Shown one piece after another: positions 8,413 through 16,459 of a stretch of 64,000 nucleotides of DNA (the stretch's first letter is position 1; each line of letters starts with the position of its first letter). The stretch lies in contig JANSYI010000004.1 in assembly GCA_024742475.1 (NCBI GenBank), positions 62,001-126,000 of the forward strand, written 5' to 3'. Below the pieces are notes generated by a model that saw only the letters and a list, made by a program, of their open reading frames with translations, was not told the origin of the DNA and searched no databases. Source of the stretch: a bacterium. GTDB lineage: Bacteria; Myxococcota_A; Polyangia; Nannocystales; Nannocystaceae. The position numbers were made by a program, and so were the translations under genes.

Positions 8413-9849
8413 TCAGCGCTGGGCCAGCGCCTCGTCGCGCGGCGCGCGGTCGCGCCCGCTCCACGCAATGGCGAGCGCCAGCACGAACGGCAGCACCCGC
8501 TCCCACGCCGTCCCGGCCGCGCCTGGAATCGAGTACGCGATCACGGCACTCGAAAAGCCGACGACGATCGCGGCCAGCCGTGCGTTCGCACGGACCGGAC
8601 CCCCGACCACCAGCACGAGCAGCAGCGGCCCGAACGCGGCGCCCATCGCCGTCCACGCGAAGAGCACCTTGTCGAAGATCGAGGCGTCCCCGTACAGCGC
8701 GGCGACCACGGCGGCGGCGCTGAGGCCCACCACCACTGCGCGAGAGCGACGCACCATCCTCGGGGCGTCTTCGTCCTGCGTCTCGGGCAGGTCGTGCACC
8801 ACCGCCGAGGCGGCGACGAGCAGCTGTGAGTCCGCCGTGGACATGATCGCGGACAGCACGGCCGCAAGCACCACGCCCGCCACCACCGGCGGAAACAGGA
8901 AGCGCGCCGCCGCCACGAACGCCACCTCGCCGTCGCCGACGGGCGGCAGCATCACCCGCGCGCACAGTCCGAGCACGATCATCCCGGCGTACAGGATGAC
9001 CGCCCACCCCATCGCGATGATGCGGGCCTGCCTCAGCGCGTCGTCGTCGCGCACGGCCATGAAGCGGTTGACCACGTGCGGCTGGCCCGGATAGCCGAGT
9101 CCGATGCCCAGCAGCCCGAGCACGAACCCGATCGCTGCCGCGGTGGGCATGCCCTGCACGAGGCTCAGGTAGCCGGGAACGCTCACCGCGGCCACTCCAC
9201 CGGACAGGCCCTGCCAGCCGCCCACGGCGCTCCAAGCGGCCACGGGCAGCGCGATGGAAGCGAGCGCCATGACGAAGCCCTGCAGCGTGTCGGTGATGCT
9301 CACCGCCAAGAAGCCGCCGAGCATCGTGTAGACGACCACCACCGCGCTGCCGAGAAGAACCGCCTCGGCCATGGGCATGTCGAACGTTTCGGCAAACGTC
9401 TTGCCCGCGCCCTGAAACTGCGAGGCGACGTACGCCATGAGCGACACCAAGACGATGGCCGTGCACACTCGGCGAATCACCCTGGACCCTGCCGCATCAC
9501 GTGGGCCCGCGAGCAGCTCGGTCACCGTCAGCGCGCCCGAGCGCAGGCTGACGCGGCGCAGCGCCGGCGCCAGCACGTACCAGTTGAGCCAAAACCCTCC
9601 GATGCACGCCGGGAACAGCCACACCGCGCTGACTCCCTTGGCGTAGGCGAAGCCGCTGACGCCCAGCAGCGACCACGCCGAGCTACTCGACGCCGACGCC
9701 GACAGCCCCGCGACCCACGGCCCCAGGCTGCGTCCGCCCAAGAAGAAGTCCCCCGCGCTGCGGGTCCGCGCTTGCGCAACGAGGCCGATGCCGAGCAGCG
9801 CGACCTTGTAGACGACGAGGGTGATGATGATGGCGGTCGTCTCGGACAT
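8413..9849 (-). CDS. Sodium:solute symporter (SSS/PutP family)
   Basis: A 478-residue inner-membrane transporter of the SSS family, predicted to have about 13 transmembrane helices. Diagnostic features are DFFLGGRSLGPWVAGLSASAS in the N-terminal half, LGIGLGYPGQPHVVNRFMA, and the sodium-site signature STADSQLLVAAS in the later part. PutP-type proline symporters look most alike, but the substrate cannot be fixed from sequence. The start MSETTAIIITL places the first helix correctly; the frame continues upstream into the divergent peptidase gene, and that extension is rejected. It lies 25 bp upstream of mtaB on the same strand. Confidence 0.85.
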   Translation of the reverse strand: MSETTAIIITLVVYKVALLGIGLVAQARTRSAGDFFLGGRSLGPWVAGLSASASSSSAWSLLGVSGFAYAKGVSAVWLFPACIGGFWLNWYVLAPALRRVSLRSGALTVTELLAGPRDAAGSRVIRRVCTAIVLVSLMAYVASQFQGAGKTFAETFDMPMAEAVLLGSAVVVVYTMLGGFLAVSITDTLQGFVMALASIALPVAAWSAVGGWQGLSGGVAAVSVPGYLSLVQGMPTAAAIGFVLGLLGIGLGYPGQPHVVNRFMAVRDDDALRQARIIAMGWAVILYAGMIVLGLCARVMLPPVGDGEVAFVAAARFLFPPVVAGVVLAAVLSAIMSTADSQLLVAASAVVHDLPETQDEDAPRMVRRSRAVVVGLSAAAVVAALYGDASIFDKVLFAWTAMGAAFGPLLLVLVVGGPVRANARLAAIVVGFSSAVIAYSIPGAAGTAWERVLPFVLALAIAWSGRDRAPRDEALAQR

Positions 9850-9854
9850 GGGCG

Positions 9855-9884
9855 TTGACCCGGCGCGAGCGGGCACCATAGCCT
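9855..9884 (+). promoter_or_regulatory. Candidate leaderless promoter of the M28 peptidase
   Basis: TTGACC at 9855-9860, an 18-bp spacer and TAGCCT at 9879-9884 form a sigma70-like pair. The ATG at 9891 begins 6 bases after the -10 element, so the predicted transcript would start at or beside the start codon. No Shine-Dalgarno sequence is present, which agrees. Confidence 0.5.
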
Positions 9885-9890
9885 GAGGGC

Positions 9891-10937
9891 ATGCGGTTCG
9901 CGTGCGCGGTCGTCTCGTTCCTGCTCGCGGCGTGCGGCGAGCCCGGAGCGGGCGACACCGACGCGCAGCCGTCAACGTCGACCACGATGTCCTCGTCCTC
10001 AGGCGCTGAGTCGTCTGCGGCCGCGACCTCTGCTGAGGCGACGACCGACGTGGAGCCCTCCAGCGGCAGCGATCCAACGACGGACGGCACGTCGGAGGGC
10101 ACCGGTCCCGCCGTCTGCGGGCCCGCGCCCGACCCCAGCCAGCCGTGGATCCGCGCGTACACCGACGACGTGGTGGCGCGGCTCACCGGGGCCGCCGAGC
10201 TCACACCCGGCGTCACCCTGCCCGAGCGCTCGACCTCCGCCAACCGAGCCGCGACCGCCGACTGGCTGCAGGCCGAGTTCGACGCGCTCGGGCTGCAAAC
10301 GCAGCGCCACGCCTACTCGGCGACCGGCACCAACATCGCCGGCCTCCTGCCGGCGACCGAACCCGGCGGCCGCACGGTCGTCGTCGGCGCCCACTTCGAC
10401 ACCGTGCCCGGCTCACCGGGCGCCAACGACAACGCCACCGGGGTGGCCTTCGTGCTCTCGCTCGCCCGCTACCTCGCGTCCATCGAGTGCCGCGCCCACG
10501 ACGTGGTGTTCGTCGGCTTCGACGAGGAGGAGATCGGCCTGCTCGGCAGCGACGCGTTCGCCCAGCTCCTCTTCGACCAGGGCACCGACGTCATCGCCGT
10601 CCACACCATCGACCAGATGGGTTGGGATCAAGACGGCGACCGGGCCATCGAGCTCGAGCGCGCCGACGAGGGGCTCTTCGAGTTCTACGAGGCCGCCAGC
10701 GCCACGCTCGCCGCACCCGTGACGCTGCACGGCACGAACACGGGGTTCACCGACCACGTCTCGTTCCGCCCCTTTGGCTTCGCCGCAGTGGGACTCACCG
10801 AGGAGTTCGTCAGCGGCGACACCACGCCGCACTACCACCTCCCCTCGGACACCTACGAGACGGTGAACTTCGACCTGCTCGTCTCGACCTGCGTGCTCGG
10901 GCACGCCGCCTTCGCGCTGCTCATCGACGCCGCGTGA
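9891..10937 (+). CDS. M28-family zinc aminopeptidase lipoprotein
   Basis: A 348-residue exported peptidase. The signal peptide ends in a lipobox LLAAC (Cys15), followed by a Ser/Thr/Asp/Glu-rich linker to about residue 75 of the kind common in Nannocystineae lipoproteins. The M28 domain shows GAHFDTVPG (His168, Asp170), GANDNATG (Asp180), DEEEIGLLGS (Glu212/213), HTIDQMGW (Asp241) and HYHLPSDTYE, giving the expected two-zinc ligand set. The family removes N-terminal residues from peptides. It is divergent from the symporter with 41 bp between starts and overlaps the next convergent gene by 17 bp. Confidence 0.88.
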   Translation: MRFACAVVSFLLAACGEPGAGDTDAQPSTSTTMSSSSGAESSAAATSAEATTDVEPSSGSDPTTDGTSEGTGPAVCGPAPDPSQPWIRAYTDDVVARLTGAAELTPGVTLPERSTSANRAATADWLQAEFDALGLQTQRHAYSATGTNIAGLLPATEPGGRTVVVGAHFDTVPGSPGANDNATGVAFVLSLARYLASIECRAHDVVFVGFDEEEIGLLGSDAFAQLLFDQGTDVIAVHTIDQMGWDQDGDRAIELERADEGLFEFYEAASATLAAPVTLHGTNTGFTDHVSFRPFGFAAVGLTEEFVSGDTTPHYHLPSDTYETVNFDLLVSTCVLGHAAFALLIDAA

Positions 10938-11283
10938 GTCGCCGGCGCAGGCGTCGGCCCAGGCCGCGGAGCGCTTCGCGCTTGGAGGGCGCGTCGTCTG
11001 GAGATCTCTCGGCCTCGGGTAGGGCCTGCGTGCGGAGCATCGCGGGCAGGGACAGCAGGCTCCGCGTGAGCTTGCCCAGCAGCGCGGCGGGGCTCTCGGC
11101 CTCCACCGCGAGCGCCACGTCTTCCCCCGCGACCGCGTCCTCGAGCGCCCCGCGCGCAACCGTGCGCGTGCCGTCAGAGCGTATCTCGACCACCAGACGG
11201 GCCACCACGGGCGGCAAGGGCTCTGGCTTCGTAGGGCTGGCGGGCTCTGCCCGGGCCAAGAGGTCGCGTTCGCCGTCGTCCAC
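10921..11283 (-). CDS. Small conserved-looking hypothetical protein
   Basis: A 120-residue protein from a GTG start (MDDGERDLLA). The core PPVVARLVVEIRSDGTRTVAR followed by AVEAESPAALLGKLTRSLLSLP reads like a compact alpha/beta domain; the C-terminus is very Arg-rich (GRRLRRRLTRRR). I do not recognise the family. It is convergent with, and overlaps the end of, the peptidase gene. Coding character is plausible but a chance frame in GC-rich DNA cannot be excluded. Confidence 0.5.
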   Translation of the reverse strand: MDDGERDLLARAEPASPTKPEPLPPVVARLVVEIRSDGTRTVARGALEDAVAGEDVALAVEAESPAALLGKLTRSLLSLPAMLRTQALPEAERSPDDAPSKREALRGLGRRLRRRLTRRR

Positions 11284-11449
11284 CAGGCCCCAGGGTGACG
11301 CCCCGACCGGCGTTCGTCACCCCGTTCCCACCCGAACGAAAATATCGATATAGTCCGCCGGCCCAAACCGTTGGGTCGATGCCGGGGAGCCCACGGGCTC
11401 CTCAACCACTCACCCAGGTTCTTTGGGTTCACTAGGAGAAACCACTCAC

Positions 11450-12295
11450 ATGACACGGAAACCAAGCCTTCTGGGGCTTGGCGCTGCCGCCATCGCTGCC
11501 GCCACCATGCTGGTCGGCTGCCAGGGGTCCGATTCGTTTGCGCAGATGCAAGAGAAGCTCGCGCAAATCGACCAAAAACAGGACAACATCCTGGCCAAGC
11601 TCGACGAGGTCGAAGGCAAGATTGGCAAAGCCGGCGCCGCCGCTCCCCCCTCCAAAGGCAAGCAGGGCCCTCGCCCTGGCCGCCCCGACCCCAAAGCCAC
11701 CTACAAGGTGGCGGTCTCCCCCGACGACGCAGCCAAAGGCCCCGCAGATGCCAAGGTGACCATCGTCGAGTGGTCGGACTTCCAATGACCCTTCTGTAAG
11801 AGGGTCGGTCCGACTCTCGCCAAAATCAAAGAGACCTACAAAGACGACGTCCGCATCGTCTTCAAGAACAACCCCCTGCCGATGCACAACCGTGCGATGC
11901 CGGCAGCGATGGCCGCAGAGGCCGCCGGCAAGCAGGGCAAGTTCTGGGAGATGCACGACAAGCTCTTCCAAGATCCCCGCGCACTCACCGATGAGAACAT
12001 CGAGAAGTACGCGACGGAGATTGGCCTCGACATGGCCAAGTTCAAGGAAGACCTCAAGGACAAGAAGCTCGAGGCGAAGATCAAGAAGCAGCAGCAGCAG
12101 GGCACCACGCTCGGCGCTCGGGGCACCCCGGCTTTCTTCGTCAACGGCCGGTTCCTGTCGGGCGCTCAACCCTTCGAAGCGTTCAAGGCGCTCATCGACG
12201 AAGAGATGAAGAAGGCCGACGCGCTGCTCGCCAAGGGCACGCCGAAGGACAAACTCTACGACGCCGTGATCGCCAAGGGCAAGACCAAGCCCTAA
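11450..12295 (+). CDS. DsbA-like thioredoxin-fold selenoprotein lipoprotein (in-frame TGA read as Sec)
   Basis: A 281-residue lipoprotein read through TGA at 11786-11788 as selenocysteine 113. The signal peptide ends in lipobox LVGC (Cys24). A short coiled coil (about 28-60) and a Pro/Gly/Lys linker lead to a DsbA/thioredoxin domain starting VTIVEWSDFQ. The TGA falls exactly where the family has the first Cys of CPFC, giving Sec-Pro-Phe-Cys. The frame continues without break into KRVGPTLAKI and NNPLPMHNRAM, then the cis-Pro loop RGTPAFFVNGR. A SECIS-like hairpin follows the TGA. AGGAG lies about 10 bases before the ATG. The family makes or breaks disulphides in the envelope; selenium would raise reactivity. 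The 5' leader (11284-11449) has an AT-rich patch TATAGT at 11349 and a hairpin at 11386-11401. Confidence 0.9.
11786..11818 (+). promoter_or_regulatory. Sec-encoding TGA and candidate bacterial SECIS hairpin
   Basis: The TGA (11786-11788) is followed by a hairpin: 11800-11807 pairs with 11811-11818 (8 bp, one G-U), with apical bases GGUC at 11807-11810. The GGUC begins 18 nt after the TGA. From memory, the E. coli fdhF SECIS also presents GGUC at its apex 18 nt after its UGA. The bulged U of the E. coli element is not obvious here. Confidence 0.8.
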
Positions 12296-12319
12296 GCGCT
12301 CGACGAGCCTCTGTGAGGC

Positions 12320-13405
12320 TCAATGCGCGCTGGAAGCCGCGTTCGACTCCGCCGATTCGGTGGGGCCGTCCGCGGCTTCTTCCTTTTGCGGCGCCTGCGC
12401 CAAGGCACGCGCCTGCTCGAGGGTCGCCGCGCACCGAAATCCGAAGTGGTGAAAGTGCGGCGCGTTGCTCGGGAAGTGCGCCCTGCGGTACGTGCCCGTG
12501 GCGCGGGTCTCGTCCCAGTACCACGAGCCTCCGCGCACGATCTTCTGCGCGTGCCCCTTGCACGGCTCTTCGCCCTCGCACGGGCCCCGCGGATCGACGC
12601 CCTCGCACGCCTGCCCGCAGGCCTCGTAGCTGCGTGAGTACCAGTCGTAGACCCACTCCCACGAGTTGCCCACCATGTCGTAAAGGCCGTAGCGCCCCAC
12701 CGGTCGCGAGCCGACGTCCCATGGACGCCCCGTCTCGGGCTTGCTGATCGCCTTCTTCAGGCCGCAGCTTCTCCCACGTTCATCCTTGATGATGGCCCGC
12801 TCGCAGTCGGCAGGCTCGGTGCCCCAGGGGTAGAGTTCCCCGTCGGGACCGCGCGCCGCCTTCTCCCACTGGGCCTCGGTGGGCAGCGTCTTGCCGTGCG
12901 CCTCGCAGTAGGCGAGCGCGTCGTACCAGCTCACGCCCTGAATCGGCATGTCGGGGTGGTCGAAGTCGGTGTAGCGCGGGCCCGAGCGCGGGCACGCCTT
13001 GGCCTTCTGGCAGGCCTTGTATTCGGCGTAGGTGACCTCGTACTGGTCCATGTAGAACGTTTGAAGCCACACCGTCGCCGCGGGCTGCTCGTTGCTGCGC
13101 TCGCCGTCGTCGCGGCCGCGCAAGAACGGACCGGCCGGAATACAGGACATCCGCGCGGGTGCCTGCTCGCATGCCACCCCCTGCGTGCCGTCCGGCGCGA
13201 CGACCGGGGGCGGCGGAGGCTCCGCAGCGGGCGGCGCGTCCGCGAGATCTACCGCATGCTGCGGCGTCGGCGTCTCCGCCACGGCGGCGACCTCCGGCTC
13301 CTCAGCCGCTTGTGGCCGGGGCGCGACGTGGGTCTCGGGGGCCGAGGACGAGGGGTTGGCGCAACCGAGGAGGCACGTACCCAAGAGGACCGCTCGCGAG
13401 CGCAT
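12320..13405 (-). CDS. Formylglycine-generating-enzyme-like (SUMF1-domain) lipoprotein
   Basis: A 361-residue lipoprotein: signal with lipobox LLGC (Cys15), a Pro/Ala/Glu-rich linker to about residue 85, then an FGE-sulfatase (SUMF1) domain. Typical motifs are FYMDQYEVTYAEYKAC, PIQGVSWYDALAYCEAHGK, LPTEAQWEKAARG, YPWG, DMVGNSWEWVYDWY, VRGGSW and the terminal FGFRCAA. The two copper-binding active cysteines of true formylglycine generators, expected after GGS in the penultimate motif, are absent (GGSWYWDETRATGTYRR). It is therefore more likely a binding or structural SUMF1 protein than an enzyme. The start is fixed by the signal peptide; the longer upstream frame runs into the kinase region. 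It is convergent with the selenoprotein gene (24-bp gap). Confidence 0.85.
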   Translation of the reverse strand: MRSRAVLLGTCLLGCANPSSSAPETHVAPRPQAAEEPEVAAVAETPTPQHAVDLADAPPAAEPPPPPVVAPDGTQGVACEQAPARMSCIPAGPFLRGRDDGERSNEQPAATVWLQTFYMDQYEVTYAEYKACQKAKACPRSGPRYTDFDHPDMPIQGVSWYDALAYCEAHGKTLPTEAQWEKAARGPDGELYPWGTEPADCERAIIKDERGRSCGLKKAISKPETGRPWDVGSRPVGRYGLYDMVGNSWEWVYDWYSRSYEACGQACEGVDPRGPCEGEEPCKGHAQKIVRGGSWYWDETRATGTYRRAHFPSNAPHFHHFGFRCAATLEQARALAQAPQKEEAADGPTESAESNAASSAH

Positions 13406-13502
13406 GCGGCTTGATACCCGGAGTCCGCTCCGCGTCCAAGCATGCGCGGGTTCGCGACTTCGCCCTTCTTCTCGTTGGGAAGCTCGATTGCACCGTAAGC
13501 GT

Positions 13503-13531
13503 TTGGGCTTGGGGTAGGACGCAGGTACACT
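13503..13531 (+). promoter_or_regulatory. Candidate promoter of the Ser/Thr kinase gene
   Basis: TTGGGC at 13503-13508, a 17-bp spacer and TACACT at 13526-13531 sit 50 bp before the kinase ATG, in the 175-bp gap between divergent genes. A TACACT element also lies upstream of prfA (23930-23935), so this hexamer may be a preferred -10 in this genome. Confidence 0.4.
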
Positions 13532-13580
13532 TCCACATCCCCACCGGGGGCGCCACGCCGACGGCGACGCCAGTGCCCTC

Positions 13581-15116
13581 ATGTCTGAACGACCTACAGG
13601 GATTCCCAAAACCCGCCGACTCGACACGGGACAGTCTCGTGAAGAGGGTGGAGCCCCGATCGCACCCTCCGGGGCCGCGCCGTCGAAGCCGTCGCCGTCT
13701 GCGTCGGCGTCCGACATGGAGCTGACCTTCACGCGCGACATCGGGAAGAAGATCGCCGGTCGCTACAAGATCACCGACGTCATCGGTGAAGGCGGCATGG
13801 GTGTCGTCTACGAAGCGTGGGACACCCAGGTCGAGCGCAAGGTCGCGATCAAGCTCGTCCGCTCCGACACGACCGACCGCAAGTTCCTCAGCCGCTTCCG
13901 CCGCGAGCTCGAGATCACGAGCAAGCTGCGCCACCCCTCGACGATCCGCGTCTTCGAGCACGGCGAGACGAAGGATGGCCGGCCGTACATGGTCATGGAG
14001 CTGCTCACCGGCGAGAGCCTGGCCGACCGCCTCGAGCAGGGTCCGCTCGACGAGATGGAAGCGCTTCAGATCGCCCGCCAGGCCGCCGAGTCACTCTCCG
14101 AAGCGCACGAGCACGGCGTCTTTCACCGCGACCTCAAGCCCGACAACATCTTCGTCGAGACCGTGGGCGTCTCCAAGGTGGTCAAGGTGCTCGACTTCGG
14201 CATCGCCGGAGGGGTCGACGCCACCCGCCTCACCCAGGCCGGCGAGGTGTTCGGCACGCCGCAGTACATGTCTCCCGAGCAGTGCAACGGCCTGCCGCTC
14301 GACCACCGCACCGACATCTACTCGCTCGCCTGCATCCTCTACGAGATGCTCGAGGGTCGTCCGCCCTTCTCGGCCGAGACGCCGATGGCGACGATGCTCA
14401 AGCACGTGCGCGCCAAGGTTCCGCCACCGCGGCACGCCTCCAAGGAGACGGCCAAGGTCGTCCTCATGGGGCTGCGCAAGGACAGGTCCAAGCGCATTCA
14501 GACCGCAGGCCGCCTCGCGGAGCTGATCGGCCAGTGTATCGGCTACCTGCGCTCAGGCGGCGACAGCCGCTCCAGCCGCGTCGACTCGGGCCCCTCCACC
14601 GCACAGCTGCTCCCCTCCAACGTGGGTATGCCCTCCACGGGCCACCAGGCGATCACCATGGGCGCGCGCTCCGGGGGTGCCCCTGCGGTGACCGCCTCGG
14701 GGCCGGTCCCGGGGTTCGCCGAGGACAGCCGCGGACGCACGATCGCGATCGGGCTGGGGTTGCTCGCGATCGGGTTGGTCATCGCGATGTTCTTCTCCGA
14801 CATGAGCAGCACGCCGCAGGACAGCCGCGAGGACGAGGCGCCCAAGTCCGCCGCGGCCTCCGGTGACGCACAGGCCGAGCCGGAGAAGCTGCCGATGAAC
14901 CGCGCGCTGGTGCAGACCAACATCGAAGGCGCGCAGGTCTACGTCGACGAAAAGTACCAATGCGACACGCCCTGCGAGGTCAAGGTGCCCGTGGGAGACG
15001 GCCTGTCGCACGAGATTCGGGTGAAAAAGGAGGGCTACGTGGACCTGATCAAGGTCTGGAAGCCCAAGAGCGTTGCCGAGCCGCTGCCCAAGCTCGCGCC
15101 GATGGAAAAGATATGA
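13581..15116 (+). CDS. Membrane Ser/Thr protein kinase with PEGA-like tail
   Basis: A 511-residue Hanks-type kinase. A disordered N-terminus (1-55) precedes the kinase domain (about 62-320): glycine loop GEGGMGVVY, Lys91 in VAIKLV, catalytic HRDLKPDN (Asp184), DFG 205-207 and the GTPQYMSPEQ activation segment. One transmembrane helix lies at about 387-405, so the kinase faces the cytoplasm. The extracytoplasmic tail contains VYVDEKYQCDTPCEVKVPVG, a PEGA-like repeat found in envelope-sensing proteins. The gene overlaps the S1-protein gene by ATGA, suggesting joint translation. The signal sensed is unknown. Confidence 0.9.
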   Translation: MSERPTGIPKTRRLDTGQSREEGGAPIAPSGAAPSKPSPSASASDMELTFTRDIGKKIAGRYKITDVIGEGGMGVVYEAWDTQVERKVAIKLVRSDTTDRKFLSRFRRELEITSKLRHPSTIRVFEHGETKDGRPYMVMELLTGESLADRLEQGPLDEMEALQIARQAAESLSEAHEHGVFHRDLKPDNIFVETVGVSKVVKVLDFGIAGGVDATRLTQAGEVFGTPQYMSPEQCNGLPLDHRTDIYSLACILYEMLEGRPPFSAETPMATMLKHVRAKVPPPRHASKETAKVVLMGLRKDRSKRIQTAGRLAELIGQCIGYLRSGGDSRSSRVDSGPSTAQLLPSNVGMPSTGHQAITMGARSGGAPAVTASGPVPGFAEDSRGRTIAIGLGLLAIGLVIAMFFSDMSSTPQDSREDEAPKSAAASGDAQAEPEKLPMNRALVQTNIEGAQVYVDEKYQCDTPCEVKVPVGDGLSHEIRVKKEGYVDLIKVWKPKSVAEPLPKLAPMEKI

Positions 15117-16318
15117 GCCAAGACGAGTCCTTCTCCGCCCTGTTCGAAGCCGAAACTTCGGGACAGGGACGGCAGCGTACGCAACTTCGCGCGGGTCAGC
15201 GCATTCAAGGCACCGTCGTCGCCATCACGGGCGACACGGTCTTCGTCGACGTCGGGGGCCGCATCGAGGCCCACCTCGCGCGCAACGAGGTCCTCGGCGA
15301 GGACGGAGAGCCCACCGTGTCCATCGGAGACACGATCAAGGCCACGGTCGCCAAGGCGGGCCGGGGCGCTCCGATCCTGCGGGTCGCGCTCGGCCGCGGA
15401 CAGGCCGACACCGCCGAGCTCGAGCTGGCCGCCGAGAGCGGCACGCCGGTCGAGGGCACCTTCTCCAAGGCGGTCAAGGCGGGCCTCGAGGTCGACATCT
15501 CGGGCAAGCGCGCCTTCTGCCCGGCGTCCCAGGTCGACCTGCAGTTCGTCAAAGACCTCGAGACGTTCGTGGGCCAGACCCACTTCTTCAAGGTGCTCGA
15601 GGTCCGCGACAACGGTCGATCGATCGTCGTCAGCCGCCGGGCCCTGCTCGAGGCCGAGCGCGCCGAGAAGGCGACCGAGCTGATGGGTCGGCTCGAAGTC
15701 GGCGCCGAGCTCGAAGGCATCGTGCAGTCGCTGCAGCCCTACGGAGCCTTCGTCGACATCGGCGGGGTGCAAGGCCTGCTGCACGTCTCTCAGATCAGCA
15801 GCGCTCGCGTATCCAGCCCCTCGGACGTGCTGTCGGTCGGTGAAGCCGTGAAGGTACAGGTGCAGAGCATCGAGTCGCAGGCCGACGGCAAGCCCCCGAA
15901 GATCGGGCTGTCCATGCGCGCGCTCGAGCAAGGCGGCGGCGGCGCTGCGGCCCCCGAGACAGAGGTCGTCACCGCCACGGTCGAGAAGGTCGAGAACTAC
16001 GGCGTGCTCGTCTCCACGCCGGGAGGCTCGGGCCTCATCCCCACCTCCGAGCTCGACCTTCCTCCCGGCGCCGACCCGCGGCGACGCTACAAGGTCGGCA
16101 GCGAGGTCGACGTGGTGCCGATGCGCGGCAACGCCGGCGGCAAGCTGCGCTTCTCGGTCCGCGCCGTCGCGCAGGTCGAAGAGCGCAAGGCCTTCGCCAA
16201 CTTTCGCCAGTCCCAAGGCAAGGGCAAAGGCGGCGGCAAGAAGAGCGGCTCGCTGGGCTCGCTCGGCGACCTGCTCGCCGGCATCGATCTGGGCGGCGGC
16301 GGCAAGAAGAAGCGCTAG
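15113..16318 (+). CDS. Four-repeat S1 RNA-binding protein
   Basis: A 401-residue cytoplasmic protein built from about four S1/OB folds: roughly 22-90 (GTVVAITGDTVFVDVG), 97-167 (GTFSKAVKAGLEVDISGKRAF), 185-263 (GIVQSLQPYGAFVDIGGVQGLLHVSQIS) and 278-348 (ATVEKVENYGVLVSTPGGSGLIP). A Gly/Lys-rich tail follows (KGKGGGKKSG). The arrangement resembles a short ribosomal protein S1 or a general RNA-binding S1 protein. It is not obviously the essential RpsA, which usually has six repeats. It starts inside the kinase stop codon, so the kinase and this RNA-binding protein are probably co-expressed; it could be a substrate (inference). Confidence 0.85.
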   Translation: MSQDESFSALFEAETSGQGRQRTQLRAGQRIQGTVVAITGDTVFVDVGGRIEAHLARNEVLGEDGEPTVSIGDTIKATVAKAGRGAPILRVALGRGQADTAELELAAESGTPVEGTFSKAVKAGLEVDISGKRAFCPASQVDLQFVKDLETFVGQTHFFKVLEVRDNGRSIVVSRRALLEAERAEKATELMGRLEVGAELEGIVQSLQPYGAFVDIGGVQGLLHVSQISSARVSSPSDVLSVGEAVKVQVQSIESQADGKPPKIGLSMRALEQGGGGAAAPETEVVTATVEKVENYGVLVSTPGGSGLIPTSELDLPPGADPRRRYKVGSEVDVVPMRGNAGGKLRFSVRAVAQVEERKAFANFRQSQGKGKGGGKKSGSLGSLGDLLAGIDLGGGGKKKR

Positions 16319-16459
16319 CCCGCCTGCTCGAGCCGACGAGGCCGGGCGCGAACTCGCTCGAGATGCGACAATATGTCGTATTTCGAGGCGACAACCGTAG
16401 GCGTACCCGCTCCGCGGCAGCGACTACGGGTGCTCGTTCGACTGACTGCTCTCGTCAGA

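Noticed and set aside
11423..11788. A 121-residue protein ending at TGA 11788, followed by a separate gene from 11882
   Set aside because: The two parts share one frame and join at the DsbA active site with a SECIS-like hairpin; one selenoprotein explains both.
16366..16378. CGACA-ATA-TGTCG dyad as a terminator between the S1 and barrel genes
   Set aside because: The stem is only 5 bp and AT-poor on both sides; too weak to call.
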